DNA of 64,000 nucleotides from Kineosporia babensis (lineage in GTDB: Bacteria > Actinomycetota > Actinomycetes > Actinomycetales > Kineosporiaceae), in the NCBI RefSeq assembly GCF_021129305.1, contig NZ_JAJOMB010000003.1, positions 186,001-250,000 of the forward strand. The letters run 5' to 3'. A model generated the notes under the pieces. The model was not told where the DNA came from. It searched no databases and saw only the letters and a list, made by a program, of their open reading frames with translations. The translations under genes and the position numbers were made by a program. Positions 35,336-44,108 of this stretch are shown here, in pieces. The first letter of the stretch is position 1. Every line of letters starts with the position of its first letter.

Positions 35336-36919
35336 TCACTGCTGGGCGCGGGAGCGCCGGACGGCCCGGACGATGGCGTCGAGCCGGATGCCTTCGTTGG
35401 CACGATGCGTACCCGCCTGGTCCAGACGGGGCAACTGGTTGCCACCGCTGTGGTGCACGGCGATGAGCTGCCACTGCTCGTCGAAGACCGGGCTGCCCGA
35501 GCTTCCGGGCAGCGTCGCCGAGGTGTACTGCACCCGGACTTCGCTCAGGTCGAGAAGAGTGTTGTTCTCCAGTGAGAACATCGGCCGCCCGGCGCCCTCG
35601 GGGTGACCGATGACGAACAGCCGCTGCGGTTCGGCCGCATCGAGCTCGGGGAACTCGGCCGCCGGGACGCAGGGCTGCACGCCCGCGGGGAGGGAATCCA
35701 GCAGCAGCACGGTCGCATCGAGTTCCTCGGCCGGCGACGACCACAGCACGCTCACGCCGCTGGTGTGATCCTCCTGGCCGCCGAGGCCGCGGAACCGCAC
35801 CCGGGTCCTCGCCGCGCTGAGGGTCCCCGGCACGACATGTGCGTTGGTCAGCAGGACCGCCTCCGGAAGACCGTCCCCGAAGGCCGAGCCCTGGACCAGG
35901 AACCCGGTGGCGATTCCCTCGCTGTACTCGTTGTCGACGCGGGCGACCGTCCGGCAACGCTGCACCCCTTCGGCCATCCAGTCCAGAGACTGGAATCCCG
36001 CATCCTGAAGCAGCGTCGTCCCCAGTGCGGCGGCGTCCTGGGCCGCCTGGATCCCCGGAAGATCGAGCGTCACCCGCCCGCCTTCCTTGCGCAGAAGAGC
36101 GGCCTGCAGCGGAGGCAGGAACGTCGCACCGGGCTCGTTGTCGGGGTTCAGCTCCCATACCTCGACGAGCTGGTCGATGGTGCTGGCCAGCTCGAAGCCG
36201 TCCGTGTCGGGGCTGTCAAGGTACTGCCGCAGCCGTAGTGCTGCCCGCGCGTAACGGCCCAGAGCCAGCTCCGCCTCGAACGCTACCGCCCACCGCCACG
36301 GGCCCGCGGATCCCTCGTCGGCCAGCGTGGTCTCGAGCACCCGGGCCGCGAGCGCCGACGAGGGCTCGGCCTGCGGCCGGGCGAGGAGGATGCCTTCCCG
36401 TTCGGCGCGGGCCAGCAGGGCGACGACGTTGATCCCGTGCCAGGTCCGGGTCGGGTCGCGCCGGTAGGCGTCCTCGTAGGCCCGGACGGCCTGGCCCAGG
36501 TGGGCGGCCCGGCGTTCGCCCGCCGCAGGGCCGGTGAGGACGAAAAGCTGCTTGTGCAGGCGTCCGAGCAGGCCGGCGACCCGTAGGTCCTCGTCCTCGT
36601 CCTCGGTGTCGGTGAGCCCGGCCAGGACCGCATCCGCCGCCATCAGCTCCTCCTGGTCGATCAGGGCCTGGGCGTAGCGGCGCCGGACCGCGGGCGTACC
36701 GTGACCGTTCTGCGAGAGCGCATCGGCGACCCGGAGCAGGAGACGCGGATACCTCTTGCGCCGCAACAACTCGAGAATGTCCTCGGCGCTCTCGGCGTCC
36801 GCCGGGGCGCCGCTCCTGAGGCCGGCGATCAGATCCGCACAGCCGGCCTCGACCCGTACGCGGTCGAAAGCCTGGGCGGACACCCGCAGATTCTCGTAGC
36901 TCTCACTGATCCAGCTCAT
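35336..36919 (-). CDS. Helical-repeat protein with C-terminal trypsin-like protease domain
   Basis: From the ATG at 36919 the product has 527 residues (a GTG at 36925 would add two). The N-terminal ~300 residues are TPR-like helices related to the TRAF-binding/DUF4071 type (for example AAHLGQAVRAYEDAYRRDP). The last ~190 form a chymotrypsin-fold protease with catalytic H361 (LLTNAHVV), D401 (ELDATVLLLD) and S474 (LPGSSGSPVF), numbered from the ATG. There is no signal peptide, so it should act inside the cell. Such helical-repeat/trypsin fusions are found in bacterial signalling and defence loci; no effector is adjacent. Protease activity is supported by the complete triad. Confidence 0.8.
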   Translation of the reverse strand: MSWISESYENLRVSAQAFDRVRVEAGCADLIAGLRSGAPADAESAEDILELLRRKRYPRLLLRVADALSQNGHGTPAVRRRYAQALIDQEELMAADAVLAGLTDTEDEDEDLRVAGLLGRLHKQLFVLTGPAAGERRAAHLGQAVRAYEDAYRRDPTRTWHGINVVALLARAEREGILLARPQAEPSSALAARVLETTLADEGSAGPWRWAVAFEAELALGRYARAALRLRQYLDSPDTDGFELASTIDQLVEVWELNPDNEPGATFLPPLQAALLRKEGGRVTLDLPGIQAAQDAAALGTTLLQDAGFQSLDWMAEGVQRCRTVARVDNEYSEGIATGFLVQGSAFGDGLPEAVLLTNAHVVPGTLSAARTRVRFRGLGGQEDHTSGVSVLWSSPAEELDATVLLLDSLPAGVQPCVPAAEFPELDAAEPQRLFVIGHPEGAGRPMFSLENNTLLDLSEVRVQYTSATLPGSSGSPVFDEQWQLIAVHHSGGNQLPRLDQAGTHRANEGIRLDAIVRAVRRSRAQQ

Positions 36920-37303
36920 GCTCACCGATCCCGTTCGACGTCCTCAGGTCAGACCCGGAAGGTGCCTCTTCGCGCGATCTTCCTGATGATGGCCCGGGTC
37001 TTCGGCTCTACCCGGCCGGAAAGGCGCACCGACAACGGCACTGGTGTCACGCGTCCTCAATTTCCGATTCAGCCGTGGGTCGAACACGTTACGGCCCACC
37101 GGGGCCGGGATCCACCGCGATCCGAAAGAATTCCCGCCAAAAGGGCGACCAGCCAGTCACTTGCAGATGCCCGTGTCGAAATGCTTTTCGGCGCCGATCA
37201 CCGCTGGGACATCTGTCCTGGTGGCGGGACGTCGTGATTCATCATCCTGACCGGGTGAGCCTACGCAATTGACTACTCTCGGATGAGACCAGGAGCTGCG
37301 CGG
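36920..37303. other. 384-bp intergenic region without a convincing gene
   Basis: Short frames here lack ribosome sites, family resemblance and codon bias. The stretch is less GC-rich than its surroundings and must hold the promoters of the protease gene (leftward) and the leader ORF/kinase operon (rightward). No strong -35/-10 pair or long hairpin was found. Confidence 0.6.
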
Positions 37304-37387
37304 ATGTTCACGGCCGGAAGCGGTACAGCAGCCGGAAACGAACTTGTTCTCAACGACACAGCTGACGGAGCGGGCGACCACCAATGA
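37304..37387 (+). CDS. 27-residue leader peptide coupled to the sensor kinase
   Basis: A short ORF (MFTAGSGTAAGNELVLND, then TADGAGDHQ) begins at an ATG eight bases after a perfect AGGAG. Its stop overlaps the kinase start as ATGA. The kinase itself lacks a well-spaced ribosome site, so its translation likely depends on this ORF. No membrane segment, no rare-codon run and no amino acid enrichment pointing to an attenuator was seen. It may be purely a coupling device or a small regulator. Confidence 0.55.
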   Translation: MFTAGSGTAAGNELVLNDTADGAGDHQ

Positions 37388-39378
37388 TTCCTCATCTCCC
37401 GGACGGGCTCAGATCGTGGCCGCCCCAAGCGATCGCCGCGCTCGGGGCCGCCGGGATCAGCGCGGCGGTCGTGCTCGCCGGGCAGGCCACGGGCCAGAGC
37501 GATGCGGCCGTCGCCAGCGTGGGGTCGATGGCCGTTCTGGCTGCGCTGTTCACCGCCATGGGAGCGCTCATCCTGGCCAACCTGCAGCGCCACACCGTGG
37601 GTCTGCTCCTGGCCCTGGCCGGGATCACGGCGCTGGTGGAAGTCCTGGCGGTGAGCTGGGCCTCGTGGCTGCCGCTGGCCTGGATCAGCCAGTGGGCCTG
37701 GTGGCCCCCGTTCGGCCTGATCTTCCTCGCGCTGCTGTTCTTCCCCGACGGCCGGCTGCCGTCGAAGCGGTGGCGGGGCCTGGCGGGGTTGCTGGTGATT
37801 CTGAGCGTCACGATCACCGGAGCACTCGCGGTGGCCGCCCTCGATCATCCCCGGACGCTGGCGACCGCGCTCACCGAGTTCACCCCCAGAGCCCAGTTCC
37901 TGGTCCGGGTCGCCATCATCGGCGGATTGCTGACGCTCGCATCCGGTGTGGCGGTACTGGTGTCGTTGTGGCGGCGCTGGCGAACGAGCCAGGGCGAGAC
38001 CCGCTCTCAGCTCGCCTGCCTGCTGGCCGGGGCCGTCCTGCTCCTGATCGGCCTGGCTCTCGACACCCTGGCCGTCCCCGGCGGCTGGGCCCTGGCGGCC
38101 CTGGCCCTGCCCGTCGCCATGACGGTTGCCGTGCTGCGGTTCCGGCTCTACGACCTTGACCAGGTCGTCGACCGGACGCTGGTCTGGCTGGTGATGACGC
38201 TTCTGGTGATCGTCGGTTTCGTGGTTCTGGTGACGATGCTGCGCACGCTCACCCAGCAGCACGACGACTCCACGGCGTCGCTGGCCGCCACCGGTGTCAT
38301 CGCGGTGACGTTCGATCCGCTGCGGCGGCGGGTGCAGGGCACGGTGGATCACCTGGTCTTCGGCGACCGCAACGACCCCTACACCTTCATGGCCACGATC
38401 GGTGGCATCACCGAGAACGCGGGCCGGCCCGATGACGTCCTGCCTTCCCTGATGGCGGCCGTGGCGCGCTCGCTGCGCCTGCCATACGTGGGTGCGGAGC
38501 TTCCCGGGCCCCACGGACCCGAGATCGTCGCCGGTCACGGTCGCGCCGAGGTAGAGCTGGAAGCATTCGCCATGATGAGCCGGGGTGAGCAGGTCGGGCG
38601 CCTCCTGGCCGCACCACGCACCCGCAGCGGCCGCTTCAGCCCGACCGAGCGCCGCCTGCTGGAGAACGCGGCTCGGCATGCCGCGGTGGCAGCCGAAGCC
38701 ACCCGGCTGATCGTGGACCTGCGCGACTCCCGCGAGAGCCTGGTCGTCGCCCGGGAAGAGGAACGCCGCTCCCTGCGCCGGGATCTGCACGACGGGCTCG
38801 GGCCGACTCTGGCCGGCATGGCCATGCAGCTGTCCGCCGCCCGCCGGATGGTCACCGACCAGGAGCGAGCTGCCGCCCTCCTGGCCGATCTGGCCGGCGA
38901 CCTGCAGCAGTGCACCACGGAGATGCGCCAGGTGGTGGACCAGCTCCGCCCGCCCGCGCTGGACGGCGGCCTGGCGCCGGCGATCCGCATGATGTGCCGG
39001 CGATTCGCCGAGGCCGACGTCGTTCTCGAGCAGGACGTCGCCGATGATCTCGGTGCGTTGCCCGCGGCAGTGGAGACCGCTGCCTACCGCATCCTCAGCG
39101 AAGCCCTGACGAACGTGGTTCGGCACTCGGCGGCCACGGCCTGCCGGATCGCGGTGGTGCGGGACAACAGCCTGCGAATCACCGTGCGCGACAACGGCAC
39201 CGGGATCAATCCTCAGGCCCGCCGGGGTGAAGGTCTGGACTCGATGCGGGCCCGGACGTCCGAGCTGGGCGGTATCTTCAGTATTGGAGACGTTCCCGGG
39301 GGTGGGACCGAGATCCGGGTGATGCTTCCGCTGCCCTTGGCGGTGCGGGGGAACGAGGTGGGGGGCCAGAAATGCTGA
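37384..39378 (+). CDS. Membrane sensor histidine kinase (HisKA_3/NarL type)
   Basis: This 664-residue protein has about eight hydrophobic segments in residues 15-290, a GAF-like linker (about 340-445), a HisKA_3 dimerisation domain with phospho-acceptor H469 (RRDLHDGLGP) and an HATPase domain (EALTNVVRHS near 570-579, VRDNGTGI near 600-607, and the GGTEIRVMLPLP end). It overlaps its response regulator by 7 bp. The membrane part is of the MASE/7TM-like kind without a large extracellular loop, so it may sense a membrane or intracellular cue. The ligand is unknown. Confidence 0.92.
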   Translation: MIPHLPDGLRSWPPQAIAALGAAGISAAVVLAGQATGQSDAAVASVGSMAVLAALFTAMGALILANLQRHTVGLLLALAGITALVEVLAVSWASWLPLAWISQWAWWPPFGLIFLALLFFPDGRLPSKRWRGLAGLLVILSVTITGALAVAALDHPRTLATALTEFTPRAQFLVRVAIIGGLLTLASGVAVLVSLWRRWRTSQGETRSQLACLLAGAVLLLIGLALDTLAVPGGWALAALALPVAMTVAVLRFRLYDLDQVVDRTLVWLVMTLLVIVGFVVLVTMLRTLTQQHDDSTASLAATGVIAVTFDPLRRRVQGTVDHLVFGDRNDPYTFMATIGGITENAGRPDDVLPSLMAAVARSLRLPYVGAELPGPHGPEIVAGHGRAEVELEAFAMMSRGEQVGRLLAAPRTRSGRFSPTERRLLENAARHAAVAAEATRLIVDLRDSRESLVVAREEERRSLRRDLHDGLGPTLAGMAMQLSAARRMVTDQERAAALLADLAGDLQQCTTEMRQVVDQLRPPALDGGLAPAIRMMCRRFAEADVVLEQDVADDLGALPAAVETAAYRILSEALTNVVRHSAATACRIAVVRDNSLRITVRDNGTGINPQARRGEGLDSMRARTSELGGIFSIGDVPGGGTEIRVMLPLPLAVRGNEVGGQKC

Positions 39379-40022
39379 AGGACCAGTGTCTGCTCATCGT
39401 GGACGATCACGGCGTGGTCCGGCGGGGCCTGCGCTCGTTGCTCGCCGGGACGGAATGGGTCGGCGAAGTCCACGAGGCCGCCACCGTCGCCGAGGCGCAG
39501 CAGCTGGCCACGCTGCACCCGATCGACGTGGTGGCCATGGACATCAACCTTCCCGACGGCGACGGCATCGAGGCGACCCGGCGCATCCTCCGGGCCCGGC
39601 CCACGGCGAAGGTTCTGATCATTTCGATGGACCAGGACGACGCCACGGTGAGCCGGGCCCTGGACGCCGGGGCCTGCGGCTACATGCTGAAGCTCACCGA
39701 GCCGCCCGATCTGCTGGTCGACGCCCTGCGCACCGCCGCCGGCGGAGCCCGGGTGCTCGGGCCCGACGTCGAGCTCCCCCGGCCGGCGCCCCTGGCCGGG
39801 CGCCACCGCAGGTCGCTGCCGGCCGAGATGGACCAGCTCACCGACCGGGAACTGGAAATCCTGGTCCTGGTGGCGAAGGGCTGCGCGAACCTGGAGATCG
39901 CCCAGCACCTGCACCTGAGTGAGAAGACCATCCGCAACCAGATGACCGGCATCTTCGCCAAACTCGGGGTGGCCGACCGGGTGAAGGCGGCGCTCCTGGC
40001 CCAGAAGGCGCACCTCGTCTAA
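39372..40022 (+). CDS. NarL/LuxR-type response regulator
   Basis: This 216-residue protein has a receiver domain with the acidic pair D11-D12 and phospho-acceptor D57 (VAMDINLPDGDG), a conserved Lys in YMLKLTEP, and a LuxR helix-turn-helix at about 150-210 (LTDRELEILVLVAKGCANLE, then LSEKTIRNQMTGIFAKLGV). It pairs with the kinase upstream. Its 3' end overlaps the convergent wecG-like gene by 4 bp. Confidence 0.95.
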   Translation: MLKDQCLLIVDDHGVVRRGLRSLLAGTEWVGEVHEAATVAEAQQLATLHPIDVVAMDINLPDGDGIEATRRILRARPTAKVLIISMDQDDATVSRALDAGACGYMLKLTEPPDLLVDALRTAAGGARVLGPDVELPRPAPLAGRHRRSLPAEMDQLTDRELEILVLVAKGCANLEIAQHLHLSEKTIRNQMTGIFAKLGVADRVKAALLAQKAHLV

Positions 40023-40738
40023 AGCCGATTGCGCCAGTAGTAGCCGGCGAACCGGGCCAGTCTTCTGACCCGGCCCCAGCGGCTGGGGTTGGTCAGGATG
40101 CGGTAGCACCACTCCATGCCGCACCGCCGGAGCAGCACCGGGGCCCGCCGCACGTGGCCACTGACCACGTCGAACGATCCCCCGACCCCGATGTACAGGG
40201 CCGCCGGGTGTCGGCGGTGGCACTCCTGCATGAAGATCTCCTGCTTCGGCGAGCCCAGGGCCACAGCGACGATCTGGGCGCCGCTGTCCCGGATCTCGCG
40301 CATGATGTCGCCGCGCTCGCTCTCGGCGAAGTAACCGTGCCGCCGACCGACCACGTGTACGCCCCAGTCCACCCGCAGACGACGCTCGACCTCCAGCGAT
40401 ACCGGAGGCCGCCCACCCAGCAGGAAGACCGGGGTGTTCTGCTGGGCGGCCCTGCGCATCATGCTCTGCCACAGATCGGCCCCGGCGATCCGGGCCAGGC
40501 GGACGCCGTGCCGACGCCGTACGGCCAGCACCACGCTCACGCCGTCGGCATATCGGTAGTCCGCCTTCTCGATGCTGTCTCGCAGGTCTATGTCGGTCTC
40601 GGCGATGACGATCTTCTCGGCGTTCATCGCGACCATGGTCCCGGTGGCCACGCCGTCGGCCCCGAAGACGTCGTCCAGAAGCACGCTCTGATCGCGGTAG
40701 TTGCTGATCGACAACCCACGGATCTCGTAGCCGGTCAT
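40019..40738 (-). CDS. wecG: WecG/TagA/CpsF-family glycosyltransferase (ManNAcA transferase-like)
   Basis: This 239-residue cytoplasmic enzyme resembles E. coli WecG (RffM), which adds UDP-ManNAcA to lipid I of enterobacterial common antigen. Shared blocks are TMVAMNAEKIVIAE (about 34-47), YRYADGVSVV (about 61-70), RIAGADLW (about 81-88), GSPKQEIFMQECH (about 162-174) and GVGGSFDVVSGHVRRAP (about 183-199). It is the last gene of a five-gene cluster in E. coli order and overlaps the preceding fusion gene by ATGA. TagA-type ManNAc transfer to wall teichoic acid linkers is the alternative in Gram-positives, but the gene context argues for the WecG branch. Confidence 0.88.
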   Translation of the reverse strand: MTGYEIRGLSISNYRDQSVLLDDVFGADGVATGTMVAMNAEKIVIAETDIDLRDSIEKADYRYADGVSVVLAVRRRHGVRLARIAGADLWQSMMRRAAQQNTPVFLLGGRPPVSLEVERRLRVDWGVHVVGRRHGYFAESERGDIMREIRDSGAQIVAVALGSPKQEIFMQECHRRHPAALYIGVGGSFDVVSGHVRRAPVLLRRCGMEWCYRILTNPSRWGRVRRLARFAGYYWRNRL

Positions 40739-42984
40739 GCCCCGACCTCTCCTGCCGTTCGGCGCCCTCTGGACAGCCGGCGCGCCAGACCCACTGCGGC
40801 GCCGAAGACCCCGGCTTGCACCACGGTGCGGGAGACGAACGAGTCCAGGCCTTCTCTCGCCAGCACCACCAGGTTGAAGGCTGACGACAGGGCGAACGCG
40901 GTCAGCACAGCATCACCTGGTCGCTCCTGAGGTCGCGATGCCTTCTCCAGCACCGTATCGAAAACCCTTACCACCGAACCGGTAGACGCAGCAACGGCAG
41001 CCACCGCTCCCAAACCGCCCATGATCCAGGCCGATCCGATCAGCGTCGGCGACAACGACGTCAATCGTTCGCCTCCATGGACCTTCCAGGTGAAGTACTT
41101 GGCCGTGTTCAGAGTGATGTCCGGCCGACCGGGCCACAGGCGGTGCGGTACGAAAACCTGGAAGTCGCGCAGGATCGGCCGGATTCCCTGATGCTCGACC
41201 GTTTTCCTTCGGCTCAGGATCAGCGCCAGATGCTCCCAGGGCGAGAACGTGTCCCGGGTCATGTACAGAAAGGCATGCAGACGGGAAGCCCCCGCCAGGT
41301 TCAGGCGGTAGCGGCCCAGAGCCAGGACGAACATCCCAACCGTTCCGGCGAAACCCAGCACCGGCAACAGACGAGCCGGCAGATGGCCGTCGGCGATACC
41401 CAAGGCCACCGAGAAGGCCAGAGCCATGGCCAGGTTGGCCCGGACTCCGCCCACCGCAAGATAGGTCAAGGCTCCGAAACCAGCTGTGGCCAGCAGAAAG
41501 GCCAGCCATCGGGCTCGGGTGGGCCGGCGCAGATAGACGATCATCGCCGCCGGAATCAGATAGTAGGTGAAGCGTTTGAGAAAGATCAGGCGCACCTCTT
41601 GGCCGAACGCCTGACCGTAGGAGGTGATCCGGAACAGCAGCAGTCCGTTCCGGGCCACGAAGGCAGCCAGCGAAGCACCGGCCAGACCGGCGAGAATTAT
41701 TGACGTCGAACGCGCCTCGTCCGCCGAAAGGTCCGGGACGGCGATCTTGAGATCGCCGGGAACAGCATAGGCCGCCCGGTACATCGTGTAGAAGGCCACC
41801 GGCAGCGCCAGGGCCGCGACCACTGCTCCGGCCGGGTGGCCGGGGTCGGAGAAGAGCACGACCAAGAGCGCCGAAAGTGGAACACCAAGGTAGCTGGTCA
41901 CCAGGAGGAGCAGGGTGAACCAGGTGTCGAAGGAGAAGGCCGGTGCCGCCGCGCGGTCGGCGTTCAGTACCCGCATCCAGCCGTCAAGGTCCGGCCCAGA
42001 AACGAAAGGAATTGCGTCCAGGTCGATGCCGGCCAGGCGCTCTCGGCAGAGCTCGATCGCTTTCGGGCTGAGATCGTCGCCGTCGAGCAGAAAGGGCACC
42101 CCGGCCTGTGTGAGGTCGACGATGAACTCGTTCTCCCGGTCCAGGACGACCGGGATGCGATGGCGCAGCAGCAAGCTCAGCGTACCGATGCCCTGCTGCC
42201 GCCGAGCGGGCAGATAGGCCAGGTTGCAGCCGGCGATCCGGGACGAGAATTCCTGGAGCGAAAGCCATTCGGTGATCAGATCGGCCTGAGTGAACAGACC
42301 GGACGCGGCGCTGTCCACCTGCTGCCGGTAGAACTCGTTCCCGTTCGGGTGGGCGAGCGGCACAATGACCCGGACATCGCGGCCGAACCGCTCGCGCACG
42401 CTCAGCAGGGCCTCGATGTGCCGGTTCGACCGATCCCCCGAGTTTCCGACGAGCACGGTGAAAGTTCCATCCTTGCTTTTCTTCTCAGGAGCAATGGACG
42501 GGGTGGGAAAGTAGAGTAGGTCGGTCGCCGTTGCGGGGTGTCGCCGGGAGTAGGCAGCCAGGTCTCCCCGGGTCCCGAGTACCCGCCCGATCCGGCCCTG
42601 GGCACAACGCCGCGCCCGGTAAAGCATGTTCGCCTTGGCTCCCGTGAGGCTCTCGTGCAGATCGCCGCCCCAGATGTGCCAGGTGACCTGGTCCGGCTTG
42701 ATCAGGCGCGCCAGCAAAGCCGCCCAGACAACCGGATTGAACTGGCCGTGCAGGAAGAAGTGCTCGCGCCGGTTCGTCATCGCGGCCCAGATCACCGCCC
42801 GGCCCAGGCTCGCCTGGTCAGGCAGATGGCGGACATCGAGGTGGGGATAGCGGCCCGGTGTACGGCTCACCACCCAGAACACCGGGCGCTCGGGCTGCTC
42901 CGGCGCCAGGACCTGGTCGAAGAACGTCAGCAGAGCAGCATTGTGGTGCGGGATGTCCGTGCCCAGCAGGTGGATCATGCGCAA
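40735..42984 (-). CDS. WecF-WzyE fusion: Fuc4NAc transferase joined to an ECA-type polymerase
   Basis: This 749-residue protein joins two enterobacterial families. Residues 1-345 resemble WecF (TDP-Fuc4NAc:lipid II transferase): LGTDIPHHN (7-15), HGQFNPVVWAALL (79-91), WHIWGGDLHE (102-111), LVGNSGDRSN (178-187) and RQQGIGTL (262-269). From about 355 on, roughly ten membrane helices resemble WzyE, the ECA polymerase: SYGQAFGQEV (455-464), FLKRFTYYLIPAAM (468-481), RDTFSPWEHLALIL (577-590), LWPGRPDITLN (616-626) and LAREGLDSFVSR (708-719). In E. coli these are separate neighbouring genes. The junction has no stop or frameshift. Coupling of sugar transfer to polymerisation is an inference. Confidence 0.88.
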   Translation of the reverse strand: MRMIHLLGTDIPHHNAALLTFFDQVLAPEQPERPVFWVVSRTPGRYPHLDVRHLPDQASLGRAVIWAAMTNRREHFFLHGQFNPVVWAALLARLIKPDQVTWHIWGGDLHESLTGAKANMLYRARRCAQGRIGRVLGTRGDLAAYSRRHPATATDLLYFPTPSIAPEKKSKDGTFTVLVGNSGDRSNRHIEALLSVRERFGRDVRVIVPLAHPNGNEFYRQQVDSAASGLFTQADLITEWLSLQEFSSRIAGCNLAYLPARRQQGIGTLSLLLRHRIPVVLDRENEFIVDLTQAGVPFLLDGDDLSPKAIELCRERLAGIDLDAIPFVSGPDLDGWMRVLNADRAAAPAFSFDTWFTLLLLVTSYLGVPLSALLVVLFSDPGHPAGAVVAALALPVAFYTMYRAAYAVPGDLKIAVPDLSADEARSTSIILAGLAGASLAAFVARNGLLLFRITSYGQAFGQEVRLIFLKRFTYYLIPAAMIVYLRRPTRARWLAFLLATAGFGALTYLAVGGVRANLAMALAFSVALGIADGHLPARLLPVLGFAGTVGMFVLALGRYRLNLAGASRLHAFLYMTRDTFSPWEHLALILSRRKTVEHQGIRPILRDFQVFVPHRLWPGRPDITLNTAKYFTWKVHGGERLTSLSPTLIGSAWIMGGLGAVAAVAASTGSVVRVFDTVLEKASRPQERPGDAVLTAFALSSAFNLVVLAREGLDSFVSRTVVQAGVFGAAVGLARRLSRGRRTAGEVGA

Positions 42985-42989
42985 CTCCT

Positions 42990-44108
42990 TCAGCAGCTGT
43001 GGCGCAGGACAGCGTCGATGACCGTGCGGTGTTCCTGATCGGTCAGGTTGTAGAACAGCGGCAGACGCAGCAGACGCCGGCTGGCCTCGGTGGTCACCCG
43101 GTCGGCACCGCTGAACCGGCCGAAACGTTTTCCTGCTGGCGACGAGTGCAACGGGACGTAGTGCGACGTCGTCATCACCCCTTCGGCCAGCAGCGCCCGG
43201 ATGAGCCCGGAGCGAGCAGGCACACTGGGTGCCCGTAGCGCGAAGATGTGCGCATTGTGCTGTTCTCCGGGCGGCACCACCGGAAGCCCGAGAGAACTTT
43301 CGCTCAGCGCCTCGGCGTAGCCGTTCCAGAGGTCCAGGCGGCGCTCGGTCATGTGCCGGGCCGCCTCCAGATGTGCCAGCAAAAAGGCGGCCTGCACTTC
43401 CGACATCAGATGGCTGGACCCCATTTCCTGCCAGCTGTATTCGGGTACCTCGCCCCGGCGGAACCGCGCCCGGTCGGTGCCCTTCTCCTGGATGATCTCG
43501 GCCCGCTCGAGGAGGTCGGGACGATTGATCAGGAGAGCTCCGCCCTCGCCCCCGGCGGTAACTCCCTTGGTCTCATGGAAACTCAGGCAGCCGACGTCAC
43601 CCAGGGTGCCCAGCGCCTGACCTTCCCGTTCCGACAAAAGCCCCTGGGCCGCGTCCTCAATCACCCACAAACCGTGCCGCTGAGCGAAATCCAGGATCGA
43701 TCGCATGTCACAGCCGACCCCGGCGTAGTGCACCGGCACGACACCCCGAGTCCTTGGTGTGAGCGCGGCCTCGAGCAGGTTCTCGTCGAGATTGAGCGTG
43801 TCCGGACGCACGTCGACGAAGACGATCCGGGCTCCCCGCAGGGCGAAGGCGTTGGCCGTGGAGGGAAACGTGAAGCTCGGCATGATCACCTCGTCACCCG
43901 GCTCGACCCCGAGCAGAAGCGCCGCCATCTCCAGCGCGGCCGTGCAGGACGGCGTGAGCAGGGCCCGATGACAGCCCAGTTCGTGCTCCAGCCAGGCCTC
44001 GCACCGCCGGTTCAGCGACCCGCCACCGCTCAGCCCGTCACCGTCCAGAGCCTCCTGGATGAACGCCAGCTCGGTACCGACCCGGGCGCGCCGGTGGAAG
44101 GGAATCAT
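42990..44108 (-). CDS. wecE: dTDP-4-amino-4,6-dideoxygalactose transaminase (WecE/RffA-like)
   Basis: From the ATG at 44108 (ATGA overlap with wecD; an upstream open stretch to 44405 is inside wecD) the product has 371 residues. This PLP-dependent DegT/DnrJ/EryC1-family enzyme has the cofactor Lys at 181 in SFHETKGVTAGGEGG, with D152 region IEDAAQGL and substrate loops typical of WecE (MIPFHRRARVGTELAFIQEA start, HYAGVGCDM). It aminates dTDP-4-keto-6-deoxyglucose at C4 to give dTDP-Fuc4N. The gap to the following fusion gene is 5 bp. Confidence 0.9.
   Translation of the reverse strand: MIPFHRRARVGTELAFIQEALDGDGLSGGGSLNRRCEAWLEHELGCHRALLTPSCTAALEMAALLLGVEPGDEVIMPSFTFPSTANAFALRGARIVFVDVRPDTLNLDENLLEAALTPRTRGVVPVHYAGVGCDMRSILDFAQRHGLWVIEDAAQGLLSEREGQALGTLGDVGCLSFHETKGVTAGGEGGALLINRPDLLERAEIIQEKGTDRARFRRGEVPEYSWQEMGSSHLMSEVQAAFLLAHLEAARHMTERRLDLWNGYAEALSESSLGLPVVPPGEQHNAHIFALRAPSVPARSGLIRALLAEGVMTTSHYVPLHSSPAGKRFGRFSGADRVTTEASRRLLRLPLFYNLTDQEHRTVIDAVLRHSC

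Noticed and set aside
37044..37272. Several overlapping short plus-strand frames in the 36.9-37.3 kb gap
   Set aside because: No ribosome site, low-complexity Arg/Pro-rich products and no family resemblance; only the ORF at 37304 has a proper ribosome site.
40019..40738. Reading of the wecG-like gene as TagA of wall teichoic acid synthesis
   Set aside because: The families are related, but the flanking wecF-wzyE, wecE, wecD and rffG genes in ECA order make the WecG reading better supported.
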